A stretch of DNA of 64,000 nucleotides, taken from assembly GCF_000350485.1 (NCBI RefSeq), contig NZ_AORV01000061.1, positions 57,610 to 121,609 on the forward strand, given 5' to 3'. The notes under the pieces are model-generated. The model made no database searches. It was not told the DNA's origin and saw nothing but the letters and a program-made list of their open reading frames with translations. Position numbers and translations under genes: made by a program. The stretch's first letter is position 1. Every line of letters starts with the position of its first letter. The DNA is from Ruminiclostridium cellobioparum subsp. termitidis CT1112. Its GTDB lineage: Bacteria; Bacillota; Clostridia; Acetivibrionales; DSM-1351. Shown piece after piece: positions 35,285-43,393 of the stretch.

Positions 35285-36436
35285 ATGAGCGAACTAAATA
35301 CCGGCAAGTCCGGCTCACGAATCAATGAGGAGGGTGTGCCCCAAACATCGGCCACCTCTTTCAAATGCCCCTCCTGCGGAGGGATAATGGTCTTTGACCC
35401 GGAGTCCCAGAACCTGAAATGTGAATACTGCAAACATGTAATCAGCATGGAGGATACCCGTCAGCACCCCACTGCTTACGGGTTTGACAACGACCGTGAA
35501 CTGGAGCCGCAGGTGTGGGGTGAAAAAAGCCATGCCGTGAAGTGTAAAAACTGTGGTGCCGAAACGGTGTTTGATGCCTTCATCGTGGCTGACAGGTGCC
35601 CTTTCTGCGGCAACAGCAACATCCAGGAAGAAGTGATTACCACAGGCATAATGCCCGAAGGTATCATTCCATTCAAAATTAAATATGAAGCTGCCGTCGG
35701 TCTATACAGAAAGTGGCTGAAGGGAAAATGGCTGGCGCCGTCAAAACTCAGGAAGGGTGTCAACAGCCAGAATGTCCAGCTTACCGGCATGTATGTTCCC
35801 TGCTGGTCCTTTGATGCCGACACAAGCTCCTTTTATACGGCTATGGCCGGAGAACATTACTGGGTCACCGTGTACAGGACAGAGGTCCGGGACGGCAAGA
35901 CAGAACAGGTGGCGCACCAGGAAATGCGGACCCGCTGGTATCCCGTATCGGGCCAGTATGTGGAGGACTTCAGAAATTATGTAGTGGACTCCTCAGTCCA
36001 TATTGATGATGCCATGTACGCCCGAATCTTGCCCTATAATATGGAGGAACTGACCCCGTACAAGCCCGAATACCTTTCCGGGTTTAAAGCTGAGCGCTAT
36101 TCTGTAGATCTTAAAACTGGCTGGGAAACGGCGAAAGAACGGCTCTCCGGCTTTATTGCTCGAGGAATAGAGGCGCAGATCAATGCTGATGAAGTAAGAG
36201 ATATACGGTTTAAAACAGCCTATGACAATAAGAAATACAAACATATCCTGCTGCCGCTGTGGTTCTCCTCCTTTAAATACAAAGATAAGAACTATGGCTA
36301 TATGATCAATGGCCAAACCGGCAGGGTTGACGGAAAGTCTCCGTTGTCCCCGTGGAAAGTAGCCTTTCTGACTGCAGGTATTATTGCTTTGACTGTTTTA
36401 GGCTATTATCTGATAAGTATGTACACCGGCAGATAG
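35285..36436 (+). CDS. zinc-ribbon membrane protein (YdjG-like)
   Basis: About 383 residues. Two N-terminal zinc ribbons (FKCPSCGGIMVFDPES then LKCEYCKH; VKCKNCGAETVF then CPFCG) lead to a mixed region with conserved aromatic residues and end in one transmembrane helix (VAFLTAGIIALTVLGYYLI) near the C-terminus. This resembles the TFIIB-type zinc-ribbon YdjG proteins found beside SPFH genes. The ATG 8 nt after GAGG was chosen. It probably anchors or recruits the SPFH partner at the membrane; that is inference. Confidence 0.78.
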   Translation: MSELNTGKSGSRINEEGVPQTSATSFKCPSCGGIMVFDPESQNLKCEYCKHVISMEDTRQHPTAYGFDNDRELEPQVWGEKSHAVKCKNCGAETVFDAFIVADRCPFCGNSNIQEEVITTGIMPEGIIPFKIKYEAAVGLYRKWLKGKWLAPSKLRKGVNSQNVQLTGMYVPCWSFDADTSSFYTAMAGEHYWVTVYRTEVRDGKTEQVAHQEMRTRWYPVSGQYVEDFRNYVVDSSVHIDDAMYARILPYNMEELTPYKPEYLSGFKAERYSVDLKTGWETAKERLSGFIARGIEAQINADEVRDIRFKTAYDNKKYKHILLPLWFSSFKYKDKNYGYMINGQTGRVDGKSPLSPWKVAFLTAGIIALTVLGYYLISMYTGR

Positions 36437-36509
36437 GTATAATTAAAGCATTGTACTGGTTAATTTGACTCTAAGCTTTGCTGTTAAGTAGGAATTATCC
36501 CTTAACCCG

Positions 36510-36537
36510 TTGACTTTTTCACCATTCGTGATATAAT
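36510..36537 (+). promoter_or_regulatory. tRNA-Arg promoter
   Basis: TTGACT and TATAAT are 16 nt apart, with the tRNA beginning 28 nt after the -10. Confidence 0.75.
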
Positions 36538-36564
36538 GTTAAAACGTCGGAAAGTTTATTATAC

Positions 36565-36641
36565 GCGCCCGTAGCTCAGTAGGATAGAGCGTCGGTTTCC
36601 TAAACCGCAGGTCGCACGTTCGAATCGTGTCGGGCGTACCA
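36565..36641 (+). tRNA. tRNA-Arg (anticodon CCT)
   Basis: A complete cloverleaf: acceptor GCGCCCG/CGGGCGT (one G-T pair), D arm GCTC/GAGC, anticodon loop TTCCTAA with CCT reading AGG, T arm with TTCGAAT, and encoded CCA. The gene is monocistronic, with its own promoter and terminator. The 3' half has a decayed copy 2.2 kb downstream, which suggests past integration at this gene. Confidence 0.95.
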
Positions 36642-36648
36642 TAATATG

Positions 36649-36677
36649 CCGCTGAGTCATATGACTCAGCGGTTTTG
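36649..36677 (+). terminator. terminator after tRNA-Arg
   Basis: CCGCTGAGTCAT pairs perfectly with ATGACTCAGCGG, followed by TTTTG. Confidence 0.9.
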
Positions 36678-36717
36678 TTGTATATTTTAATCGGTTAACG
36701 TAAATTATTTATGATTA

Positions 36718-36748
36718 CTATTTGACTACTAAAGTTACTAATAAAATC
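36718..36748. repeat. direct repeat near the left end of the tRNA-linked island
   Basis: TATTTGACTACTAAAGTTA recurs at about 38644-38662, shortly before the decayed tRNA copy, so the two copies lie at either end of a 2-kb stretch. Otherwise 36678-36960 holds nothing I can name. Confidence 0.6.
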
Positions 36749-36968
36749 AAAAAGGAGCCCGAAGGCCCTTTATCTTTAGCTACTTAATGAATGTTCCTTT
36801 AACTCTTTCAGATTTCAAAAAATATAGAATCCATACTATACTGCTAACTATACTAATTACCACGTATCTACACTTAAACACAGCGTAATACTGCCAATAA
36901 CCATTAATACTTTACTTTTCAAATAGCTTTCAATAACTTTTTATGGTCCTTGCATATTCTGTGCATTA

Positions 36969-36999
36969 CAAAAAGGACCACCCATTTCTGAGTAATCCT
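36969..36999 (-). terminator. terminator after the FN3/Big2 gene
   Basis: On the minus strand AAGGATTACTC...GGGTGGTCCTTTTT forms an imperfect stem with a T-run, 40 nt after the stop. A close relative of this hairpin and its flanks lies at 41340-41420. Confidence 0.65.
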
Positions 37000-37037
37000 T
37001 TGTTTCAAACAAATTTATTAAATTAAGTCTATATTAC

Positions 37038-38294
37038 TTACTGCCTTACTCTTATATAAATCCGTCCTATTTCCTTACCGTCTTTATCTGTCGCGGTTAT
37101 GTATGTTAATCCTTCACTTACAGCTGTAACTTTACCCTTGGCGGATACAGTTGCAATCGTAGGATCATATGAAGTCCATGTAACAAAGGTGGTATTTTTT
37201 AAATCATCAATGGTTAATCTGCAGGTACCTCCTATATTTAAATCAACTGCCAGCTGATATTCCAAATCTACCACCAGGACATTTATTGATTCGGTATATG
37301 CCTTGTCTTTGCTTGTGCAGGTAATTACCGTATTGCCCGGCTTTAACGCTTTAAGATTGCCATTTGCATCGACTGTGGCTATTGAAGGTTCAGAAGATAC
37401 CCAATCCATTTCAGTATTATCACTTAATTCTTCACTTACGCTTAACTGCTTTTGCTGATTTACCTCAAGAACCAGTTTTAATTGATTGGTTGGCTGTGGA
37501 GCTGTTGGAGTTGCCGAAGCTTCATTTGAATTTGGACTTTCACCGCCAGCATTAACTGCACTTACAACATAATAATATGTAGTTCCGTTTATAACATTTG
37601 TGTCATTATATGTAATTGCAGAGGTTGTTGCTATTATTTCATATGAGTCACCTGGAGTTATAGAACGTTTTACCATGTAATTTGTTGCACCTTCAACAGC
37701 ATCCCAAAATAAATCAACATTTAAATTACCACCAGTTGCTACAAGACTTGTTGGAGCAACTGGATTATTAATATCAACTAAGTAACCAGTATCATCTATA
37801 TCAATTGCATCAAAGCACATGTATTTTTCTTTTGCATCTGCGCTGACTTTTATTTTAACTTTATGTATTTTATTTTCTAGCTCTAACTTCTCATAAACAA
37901 TTCCTCTTATGGTAGTATAGGCATTGTTATGATGTTCACTATAGTATTCAGTTTGCCCATCTATTGTTATCTCTATCTTCTCGGAATGACCTATTTGATA
38001 TATATTATCAATAATTCTTAATTTTGTCCCCTTGAAACTGAATGTAATATAATTTGCCTCTGTTCCTGAATTTATATAATGAACAGTACTTTCGTGCCAA
38101 TTTGAATTTGTAATTTCTAACCAGTTTGTTCCTTCAAATTTGATTAACCTATTAGAATCATCAATCCGCTGCCATCCTGCCTCTGGGCTTAGCAATGGCT
38201 GCCCAATTGTTGCTGCAAAACTAACCGTACAAAGCGCTGCCATAACTGCAACAAAAACTACCATAAAACATAATAACTTATTAAATCTCTTCAT
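37038..38294 (-). CDS. secreted protein with FN3 and Big2 domains
   Basis: About 418 residues with a Sec signal peptide (LLCFMVVFVAVMAALCTVSFA). A beta-rich domain of about 150 residues follows, then a fibronectin type III domain (APTSLVATGGNLNVDLFWD to SATP). Two bacterial Ig-like (Big2) repeats end the protein (VSSEPSIATVDANGNLKALKPG; TSYDPTIATVSAKGKVTAV). There is no LPXTG, S-layer or dockerin motif, so it is probably released or loosely bound to the wall or to carbohydrate. The ATG lies 8 nt after GGAGG. It lies between the tRNA and its decayed copy, so it may be cargo of an old insertion. The specific ligand is unknown. Confidence 0.8.
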   Translation of the reverse strand: MKRFNKLLCFMVVFVAVMAALCTVSFAATIGQPLLSPEAGWQRIDDSNRLIKFEGTNWLEITNSNWHESTVHYINSGTEANYITFSFKGTKLRIIDNIYQIGHSEKIEITIDGQTEYYSEHHNNAYTTIRGIVYEKLELENKIHKVKIKVSADAKEKYMCFDAIDIDDTGYLVDINNPVAPTSLVATGGNLNVDLFWDAVEGATNYMVKRSITPGDSYEIIATTSAITYNDTNVINGTTYYYVVSAVNAGGESPNSNEASATPTAPQPTNQLKLVLEVNQQKQLSVSEELSDNTEMDWVSSEPSIATVDANGNLKALKPGNTVITCTSKDKAYTESINVLVVDLEYQLAVDLNIGGTCRLTIDDLKNTTFVTWTSYDPTIATVSAKGKVTAVSEGLTYITATDKDGKEIGRIYIRVRQ

Positions 38295-38400
38295 CAAATC
38301 GACCTCCAAAATAATATTTTGCTAAATTATACCTCAATATCCATATAAGTATAAGACTGATATTTTATGTAGACTAATAGTATAATTAGAAGGTTATACA

Positions 38401-38432
38401 ATAAAAGAGAACCTTTTACAGTTCTCTTTTAT
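38401..38432. terminator. bidirectional terminator-like palindrome
   Basis: ATAAAAGAGAAC and GTTCTCTTTTAT form a 12-bp perfect stem with an 8-nt loop and T-rich tails in both directions. Confidence 0.75.
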
Positions 38433-38767
38433 CCCTGAGTAAGTGGCTTACCGTCCCCGTCCAGTCCTAGTATTTCTAATTTTGCTAAAACTGCAGATTT
38501 TAATTGCTCTAGACATTATCGATTGCATAACCGGAGAGAACTGTGTGACTTATTAATGTCCTGTATGATACAATTTACAAGTATAGAAAGACTCACTATG
38601 TGATAGTTATAAAAATACAAACTGATTGTTTTTTTATAATTTTATTTGACTACTAAAGTTATAAATAATAGTCAAAATTAAGAATAAGTTACAAATGGGT
38701 GTAATTATATAACAGACAATATTCAGGGATTATGCTATGATGTGGGAAGTTGCAAAAAGCAGTAAAT

Positions 38768-38822
38768 CTCTTTCCTAAACTACAGGTTGCACGTTTGAAT
38801 CGTGTTGTGTCGTGTGTACCAT
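38768..38822 (+). pseudogene. decayed 3' half of tRNA-Arg (old attachment-site-like copy)
   Basis: TTTCCTAAAC, CAGGT, GCACGTT, GAATCGTGT and TACCATAA occur in the same order and nearly the same spacing as in the anticodon, variable and T arms of the intact tRNA-Arg, with substitutions and a small insertion near the acceptor stem. The 5' half is missing. This is what a right-hand attachment site of an element integrated in the tRNA 3' end looks like after decay. Confidence 0.75.
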
Positions 38823-38936
38823 AAGCCGCTTGTCTGTACAGATGCAGTAAGCAGTATCTTGAATCAGAATTCTTTGGGTAATTATGGCACCAACTTTTTT
38901 TGGGTTACATAATTTTTGCAATGATTATAAAATAAA

Positions 38937-38963
38937 CTCCCCTGGTTTTCAATCCCAGAGGAG
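38937..38963 (-). terminator. terminator after the zinc-ribbon membrane protein gene
   Basis: On the minus strand CTCCTCTGG pairs with CCAGGGGAG (one G-T pair), followed by TTTATTTTAT. Confidence 0.7.
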
Positions 38964-39014
38964 CGCTGTTACTATGTTCATATTATTTATTTTCTTAATA
39001 TTTTAAAATTTTTA

Positions 39015-39338
39015 TTAGAGTATACGTATAATAGATATTACTGTCATGGCTATAGCAATGCCCAGCATTATTTTTCCCTGCTTCCTTGACGATTCATCAT
39101 ACTTGTATTGCGATTTATCTTGTTTATTTTTGCTGAAGGTAATAATACATGCAATGACTATACCTAACCATCCCCCGAGGATAGAACATATCCAGCCTAT
39201 TACCAGTAATGGCGTTGAAGGTTTTTCGGCTACCACTGCAGAATAAGAATCCACTACTGTTGATGTTCCGAAATCATATCCGCAATTACACCTTACAGCT
39301 CCTTCAGGATTATCAATATTGCAATTTGGACATATCAT
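39015..39338 (-). CDS. small zinc-ribbon membrane protein, unknown function
   Basis: The 107-residue protein starts with a zinc ribbon (CPNCNIDNPEGAVRCNCG) and has two transmembrane segments (PLLVIGWICSILGGWLGIVIACIITF; IMLGIAIAMTVISIIRIL). GGGGG lies before the ATG. It is in the accessory region between the tRNA remnant and the lysis genes. I do not recognise a specific function. Confidence 0.65.
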   Translation of the reverse strand: MICPNCNIDNPEGAVRCNCGYDFGTSTVVDSYSAVVAEKPSTPLLVIGWICSILGGWLGIVIACIITFSKNKQDKSQYKYDESSRKQGKIMLGIAIAMTVISIIRIL

Positions 39339-39443
39339 ATAGTTTGACCCCCTTAATATTTATACCTACAATCTAACATCGCCACCATAAAATTACAACA
39401 TTTTTCTATATAATTTTTATAAATTGATACTAGAGACCTATAA

Positions 39444-39899
39444 TCAATCTATCTGTTCTTTTGAATGGAACTTACTCAATATATACCTTTTAAATAGCAA
39501 TCCTTGTGTTATACCAAATCCAATAGCCCCTATCAAGTGAGTATAGTAAGCCGCCAACTCCCTTAAGGGTATTGTTTTCCCTTCTACTATCATAGTAATT
39601 AATATCTCAATTATAATCCAAGCTACAATACCGGTGATTACAGATTTCAATAAAATGTACTTCTCTCCGGTTTCTTTAACCAATTTAAAAAGCACAATTG
39701 ATATTATCACACCAATTGAACCTTCTATAACAAACCCTAAAAGCACTGTTGGTCTATTTAATGTTATAATAAGGCTGGTTAGTTCGTAATCGCTGTAATT
39801 TGCCAATCCGCTCAGTTTTCCTATCCATGTTATTATTTCTGATATGATTGTGGAAAATACCCCGATCATTCCTAATATAAGCGTTTTATCCTCTTTCAA
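39444..39899 (-). CDS. hypothetical four-helix membrane protein
   Basis: The 151-residue protein is almost entirely membrane helices (ILGMIGVFSTIISEIITWIG; TVLLGFVIEGSIGVIISIVLF; SVITGIVAWIIIEILITMIV; LIGAIGFGITQGLLF). The TTG start has GGAGG 8 nt upstream. It is not assigned to a family. It lies beside another small membrane protein in the prophage-like stretch. The 262 nt after it, up to the holin stop, show no gene or clear hairpin. Confidence 0.6.
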   Translation of the reverse strand: MKEDKTLILGMIGVFSTIISEIITWIGKLSGLANYSDYELTSLIITLNRPTVLLGFVIEGSIGVIISIVLFKLVKETGEKYILLKSVITGIVAWIIIEILITMIVEGKTIPLRELAAYYTHLIGAIGFGITQGLLFKRYILSKFHSKEQID

Positions 39900-40161
39900 T
39901 GTTAAAACCTCCGAATTAATTAAATAACTTGCAAATTTGTATTAAAAATCATATATAGTTTAAATAAAATTTAATATTTAATGCATTTTTATTCATCCAA
40001 TATACTAATCTTGAATTAGATGTTTGGATACCAGTCATTTGATATCTTAAGTTAATATTTTGTATCAAATAATTAATTTTTCTTTTATCTTTTCAAGGTG
40101 ACTGCCTTTGGTGCTTTATCGGAAAAAAGTTGTGTTAGGCCTGCTTCCTATAGGTTTGCCA

Positions 40162-40629
40162 TTATTTATTTTCTGTGGTTTTCTCTCCTGCTGCATCGAC
40201 ACTCTCTTTTAAAAGTGCAATAGCTCTTTGTAAAAAAACCGGTACAGGAGCTCCCATTCTGCCGGCATTTTCAATTATACTTCCAAGTTCGGTAAGTATG
40301 TACCATACTATAACTATTGGACTTAAAAGAACCGTGTAAGTGAACGGCAGTGAGACACTTGGTATATTATTTATCATATTGCCAATTACGGCATCAAGTA
40401 TTAACGTTACTAAAACAGCTATGATACTGCCTGTTTTATGCCATATGCCCTCACGTGCAATCTTGCTTTCCCACTCTCCCCTTTTCCAGGCTGCCATAGA
40501 TCCTGTTATCCAGTCCACAGACATGCACACAACAAAAGTTATGACCAACCAGCCGAACCAACCCAACAGTGCTGAGACACTTGTTAACAGCGCAATAATA
40601 GAAGCCTTAAAAGAATTAATCTTTTCCAT
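40162..40629 (-). CDS. phage-type holin
   Basis: About 155 residues with three or four hydrophobic segments and the Phage_holin_4 signature region (FVVCMSVDWITGSMAAWKRGEWESKIAREG). GGAGG lies 8 nt before the chosen ATG; an upstream start overlaps the amidase gene. The start lies directly after the stop of the amidase gene, so the two form an endolysin-holin lysis pair. Proteins of this family (toxin secretion/phage lysis holins) make membrane holes that let the endolysin reach the wall. Confidence 0.85.
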   Translation of the reverse strand: MEKINSFKASIIALLTSVSALLGWFGWLVITFVVCMSVDWITGSMAAWKRGEWESKIAREGIWHKTGSIIAVLVTLILDAVIGNMINNIPSVSLPFTYTVLLSPIVIVWYILTELGSIIENAGRMGAPVPVFLQRAIALLKESVDAAGEKTTENK

Positions 40630-40630
40630 A

Positions 40631-41317
40631 TCATTCACCTCCAAACGACTTTGCAATTTTTATAATCAGTGCGGAAAATGCCGGATCTATGTCCTTTCTT
40701 TTCAGCCAGTATTGGTATACCGTATTTACCTTCTTTGAAACAATCTCCAATGCTTGCTCAAATGTCAAAGGTTCTTCCATTGCCGCTTTTATCAGGGGTA
40801 TAAATTTTTTCTCTGCTGCTGTCCTGGTATTGCCTCCGAACCATTTTAATCCCGGACACGATGTGTTTTGTACCCAGCAATGATATATAAGTGTTGAAGT
40901 GTAAGGAACTATATTAAACTTTTTACAGAGAAGTGCATTGAGCAATATTATGCTTTGCTTTTGCTCCTCAGTCATAATGTCCGAATCAAAGTTCCCGACG
41001 TTCTCAATAGTTATTGAATCCTTATTAAGAGGACTCAGGAAGCCTCCGCCATCTTTTGTAAGCGGCCGGCCTAAACATATGCCTCCATCGGGGAATGTAC
41101 TGAAGTGTTGGGCTATTTCACTCATTTTGAGCGTGTTAATATGATAGTTTTCCATGCCCTTCATTAGCTGAAAATGGTTGTTTTTAACGTCTTTATATGC
41201 CGGGCTGGCCGTATGATGCTGCTGAATTGTTTTAAAGGTCTTGGCTCCCTTTAGCCCTTCAATGTAAATCCTGAGTTCATCCCGGTTCATTAAAATGAAT
41301 TTGCCTTCTTGTTTCAT
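40631..41317 (-). CDS. N-acetylmuramoyl-L-alanine amidase (endolysin)
   Basis: About 228 residues with an amidase_2/PGRP-like fold: the zinc His in TIQQHHTASP, SITIENVGNFD, and the second His and Cys in IYHCWVQNTSCPG. It cleaves the bond between muramic acid and L-alanine of peptidoglycan. The ATG 6 nt after AAGGGTG was chosen over an upstream TTG. No separate wall-binding domain is obvious. Adjacent to the holin gene, so a lysis role is likely. Confidence 0.8.
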   Translation of the reverse strand: MKQEGKFILMNRDELRIYIEGLKGAKTFKTIQQHHTASPAYKDVKNNHFQLMKGMENYHINTLKMSEIAQHFSTFPDGGICLGRPLTKDGGGFLSPLNKDSITIENVGNFDSDIMTEEQKQSIILLNALLCKKFNIVPYTSTLIYHCWVQNTSCPGLKWFGGNTRTAAEKKFIPLIKAAMEEPLTFEQALEIVSKKVNTVYQYWLKRKDIDPAFSALIIKIAKSFGGE

Positions 41318-41350
41318 TTGTCTCACCCTTTCATGTTTTCGCAATACATA

Positions 41351-41382
41351 AAAGGACTACCCACTTCTGAGTAGTCCTTTGG
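41351..41382 (-). terminator. terminator upstream of the lysis genes
   Basis: AAAGGACTAC and GTAGTCCTTT form a 10-bp stem with TTTT on the minus strand. The hairpin and about 40 nt beside it are a diverged copy of the terminator after the FN3/Big2 gene. Confidence 0.8.
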
Positions 41383-41403
41383 TTTAAAAAATAATTTATT
41401 TAG

Positions 41404-41580
41404 TTAAGATCTTTAATATATATTTTATTATTTATAGCCACCGCACTAAAACCATTCATAAGAGTAGTTGATGCTTTTAGGGCCTATTTTTCTGTTTCAG
41501 AATCATACACTTCTATGGCGTTTATACTGGAAGTTTCACCAAAAGCGTATATCTTTCAGTTCCCAGTACTATCGTAAATC
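41404..41580 (-). pseudogene. remnant of a kelch-repeat protein
   Basis: On the minus strand one frame reads KIYAFGETSSINAIEVYDSE, a stop, then ALKASTTLMNGFSAVAINNK and IYIKDLN before the final stop. The pattern (KIYxxGG..xxVEVYDxxTxxW..xxPxxxxxxxAVxINNKIYV) is that of kelch beta-propeller repeats. Two internal stops and the missing upstream part show decay. Only the tail of the original gene survives here. Confidence 0.65.
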
Positions 41581-41614
41581 ACTAAATAATTACCCATTAA
41601 AATTATCACTCTCC

Positions 41615-41933
41615 TTATTCATAAGCTATCCATGTATAGTTTGTCCCCCGACCTGCGCTCTGCCATCCCCGTTCAGATAATTCATTGTTGTCAGGCCAAT
41701 GCATGCACCTCTCCCGCCGGATAATGCCTGAGCGGCAAAGTGTCGCTTCCTGTTCCCTCAAGCTTTTCTTCCCTGATCTCATTATTGAACTTTCTTCCCG
41801 TATAGGTTTCAATGAATTGTGAAACCTCGTTGATTTTTTGGTTTATAAGGTCATCGTTTATGTCAATCAGGCACCCGTTAAGATTATTTTTTACTGCTGC
41901 AGCAGTTGTTAATGCATTGCTGGCTAATTCCAT
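41615..41933 (-). pseudogene. broken phage head-tail connector gene
   Basis: The first part (ALTTAAAVKNNL; INQKINEVSQFIETYTGRKF; REEKLEGTGSDTLPLRHYP) is typical of the gp6-like head-tail connector family. After GEVHAL the frame stops, while another frame continues with NELSERGWQSAGRGTNYTWIAYE to a stop, the usual end of this family. A frameshift or internal deletion around 41690-41720 broke the gene. The start has GGGAGG 8 nt upstream. Confidence 0.65.
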
Positions 41934-42245
41934 GTTTATCACCTCCCAGCGGCTTAGTTCTTTGTTCCCTTATTGTTCATCCCCGGTAACAGAACATAAT
42001 TCTTTTAATGGCGTTCCCGGTCTATGCGGCTTTCAATTATTAATTAATTTTCAGGGCTTTTTTGATTTTCTTTCTCCTCCTTTTTATTTTTTGAGCTCAA
42101 GCTTTTCTGATCAGTTCTATATTTAAAAAGCTGAATTATTATCCTCAGCCGGGGATGCATTTGCAATTGTTTATTTAACTCTGCAGGTTTGCCATTTATT
42201 CACTGCGGCTCAACAGTTATATTCATTGTTCGAATTTTTGAGCAG

Positions 42246-42274
42246 CAAAAAGGAGAGTATGTTTCAACTCTCCT
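42246..42274 (-). terminator. terminator after the phage regulator gene
   Basis: On the minus strand AGGAGAGT pairs with ACTCTCCT and is followed by TTTTT. The rest of 42127-42357 shows nothing else. Confidence 0.8.
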
Positions 42275-42357
42275 GAACATGTTATTTATACGCTGCTTTC
42301 GTGTGAAAATATATTTTTGGTAATACAATTATATAGCTTTTAATGTGCTAATGGGTG

Positions 42358-42789
42358 CTAATCATTTATACTTTTTATAAATTTATCATGCTTCAATCTT
42401 ACCGAGGATGTTCCATAGTTCATACACTGCCCTATCTGCTCCCAGATAAGCCCGTCTATATATTTGTATGTAAGTATCTGTCTTACATCACTGTCATCGA
42501 TACCTTGTATGAAATCTATAGCCTCATCGATCCTGCCGTAAAGTTCATGATACTTATCACTGATCTTCTTTCCTACTGCATCTCTCTTCCTGATACATTC
42601 TTCAGACATTTGTTCACAGCCGACAAGGGTAAATGATCGTGGCAAATATGGAAATTGTGCCATACTTCCCCTGACCCTGTCAGTGACGATTGTCTCATTA
42701 TCTCCGTAGTTTAATTCCCTGAGTTTTTCTCTAAGCTGTTCCACTTCTCTTTTCAATTTTATAATTTCATTGAGCCGTTCTTTAGTCAT
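42358..42789 (-). CDS. phage late-gene regulator-like protein (sigma-70 region 4-like)
   Basis: The 143-residue protein has an N-terminal coiled coil (LNEIIKLKREVEQLREKLREL) and a C-terminal helix-turn-helix (QILTYKYIDGLIWEQIGQCM then TSSVRLKHDKF) of the RinA/ArpU/DUF1492 kind found near the packaging genes of Firmicutes phages. Such proteins activate late transcription. AGGAGG precedes the ATG. It is divergent from the repressor gene, with shared regulatory DNA between. Confidence 0.75.
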   Translation of the reverse strand: MTKERLNEIIKLKREVEQLREKLRELNYGDNETIVTDRVRGSMAQFPYLPRSFTLVGCEQMSEECIRKRDAVGKKISDKYHELYGRIDEAIDFIQGIDDSDVRQILTYKYIDGLIWEQIGQCMNYGTSSVRLKHDKFIKSIND

Positions 42790-42877
42790 AGCTTCCTCCT
42801 AATATTGTTTGCAATATATCCCCGGTACACCAATTTTTATGGTCGGTATCATTATTTTAATTTTAGAGCTAAAAACA

Positions 42878-43072
42878 TTGACAATCATTAGACCATAGTC
42901 TATGATGGATGTATGCCCTTTTCCATTTGCAGCAATAATTTTGTTGCAAGGGTACTGTATTTTAATTATTTTTTATAATACAATTTTGTCGATTTATTTA
43001 GCTATAGAAACATTATATAGACTATGAGCTAATAAGTCAATAGAATTTCCATATATCTTAGATTGGAGTCTA
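42878..43072 (+). promoter_or_regulatory. repressor promoter with repeated operators
   Basis: A strong promoter, TTGACA-17 nt-TATGAT (42878-42906), points at the repressor gene. A palindrome TAGACCATAGTCTA (42889-42902) covers its spacer and -10 start. A related TAGATTGGAGTCTA (43059-43072) overlaps the repressor ribosome site, and a weaker TAGACTATGAGCTA lies at 43018-43031. The pattern is that of CI-type operators and predicts autoregulation. Confidence 0.7.
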
Positions 43073-43075
43073 TGT

Positions 43076-43393
43076 ATGAATTTGTTTGATAGGATCAAAA
43101 TACTATGTGAAGAAAAAGATGTTTCAATATCGCGGCTTGAGCAGGAAACAGGCCTGGCAAACGGAAGTATTAGAAAGTGGTCTAATGCTATTCCTTCCGG
43201 CGACAGGCTGGCCAAGGTTGCCGATTATTTTAATGTCACTACGGATTACCTGCTGGGACGGGATATTTCAGCCACCGTTGCCGCCCACCGCACCGACGGG
43301 TATGGCGACGGTCTGCCGCCTGAGGCACAGGAAGAATTAAAAAATTACATTGACTATCTTAAGGTAAAATATAAGAAGAAGGACAATAAATGA
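43076..43393 (+). CDS. CI/Xre-family phage repressor
   Basis: The 105-residue protein has an N-terminal Xre helix-turn-helix (NLFDRIKILCEEKDVSISRL to SNAIPSGDRLAKVADYFNV) and the usual TTDYLLGRD ending of the domain. A short C-terminal tail rich in Lys follows, without a LexA-type peptidase. GGAG lies 7 nt before the ATG. The ImmA-like protease gene overlaps its end by 4 nt, the arrangement of ICEBs1-type immunity modules. It appears intact although the surrounding phage genes are decayed. Confidence 0.85.
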   Translation: MNLFDRIKILCEEKDVSISRLEQETGLANGSIRKWSNAIPSGDRLAKVADYFNVTTDYLLGRDISATVAAHRTDGYGDGLPPEAQEELKNYIDYLKVKYKKKDNK

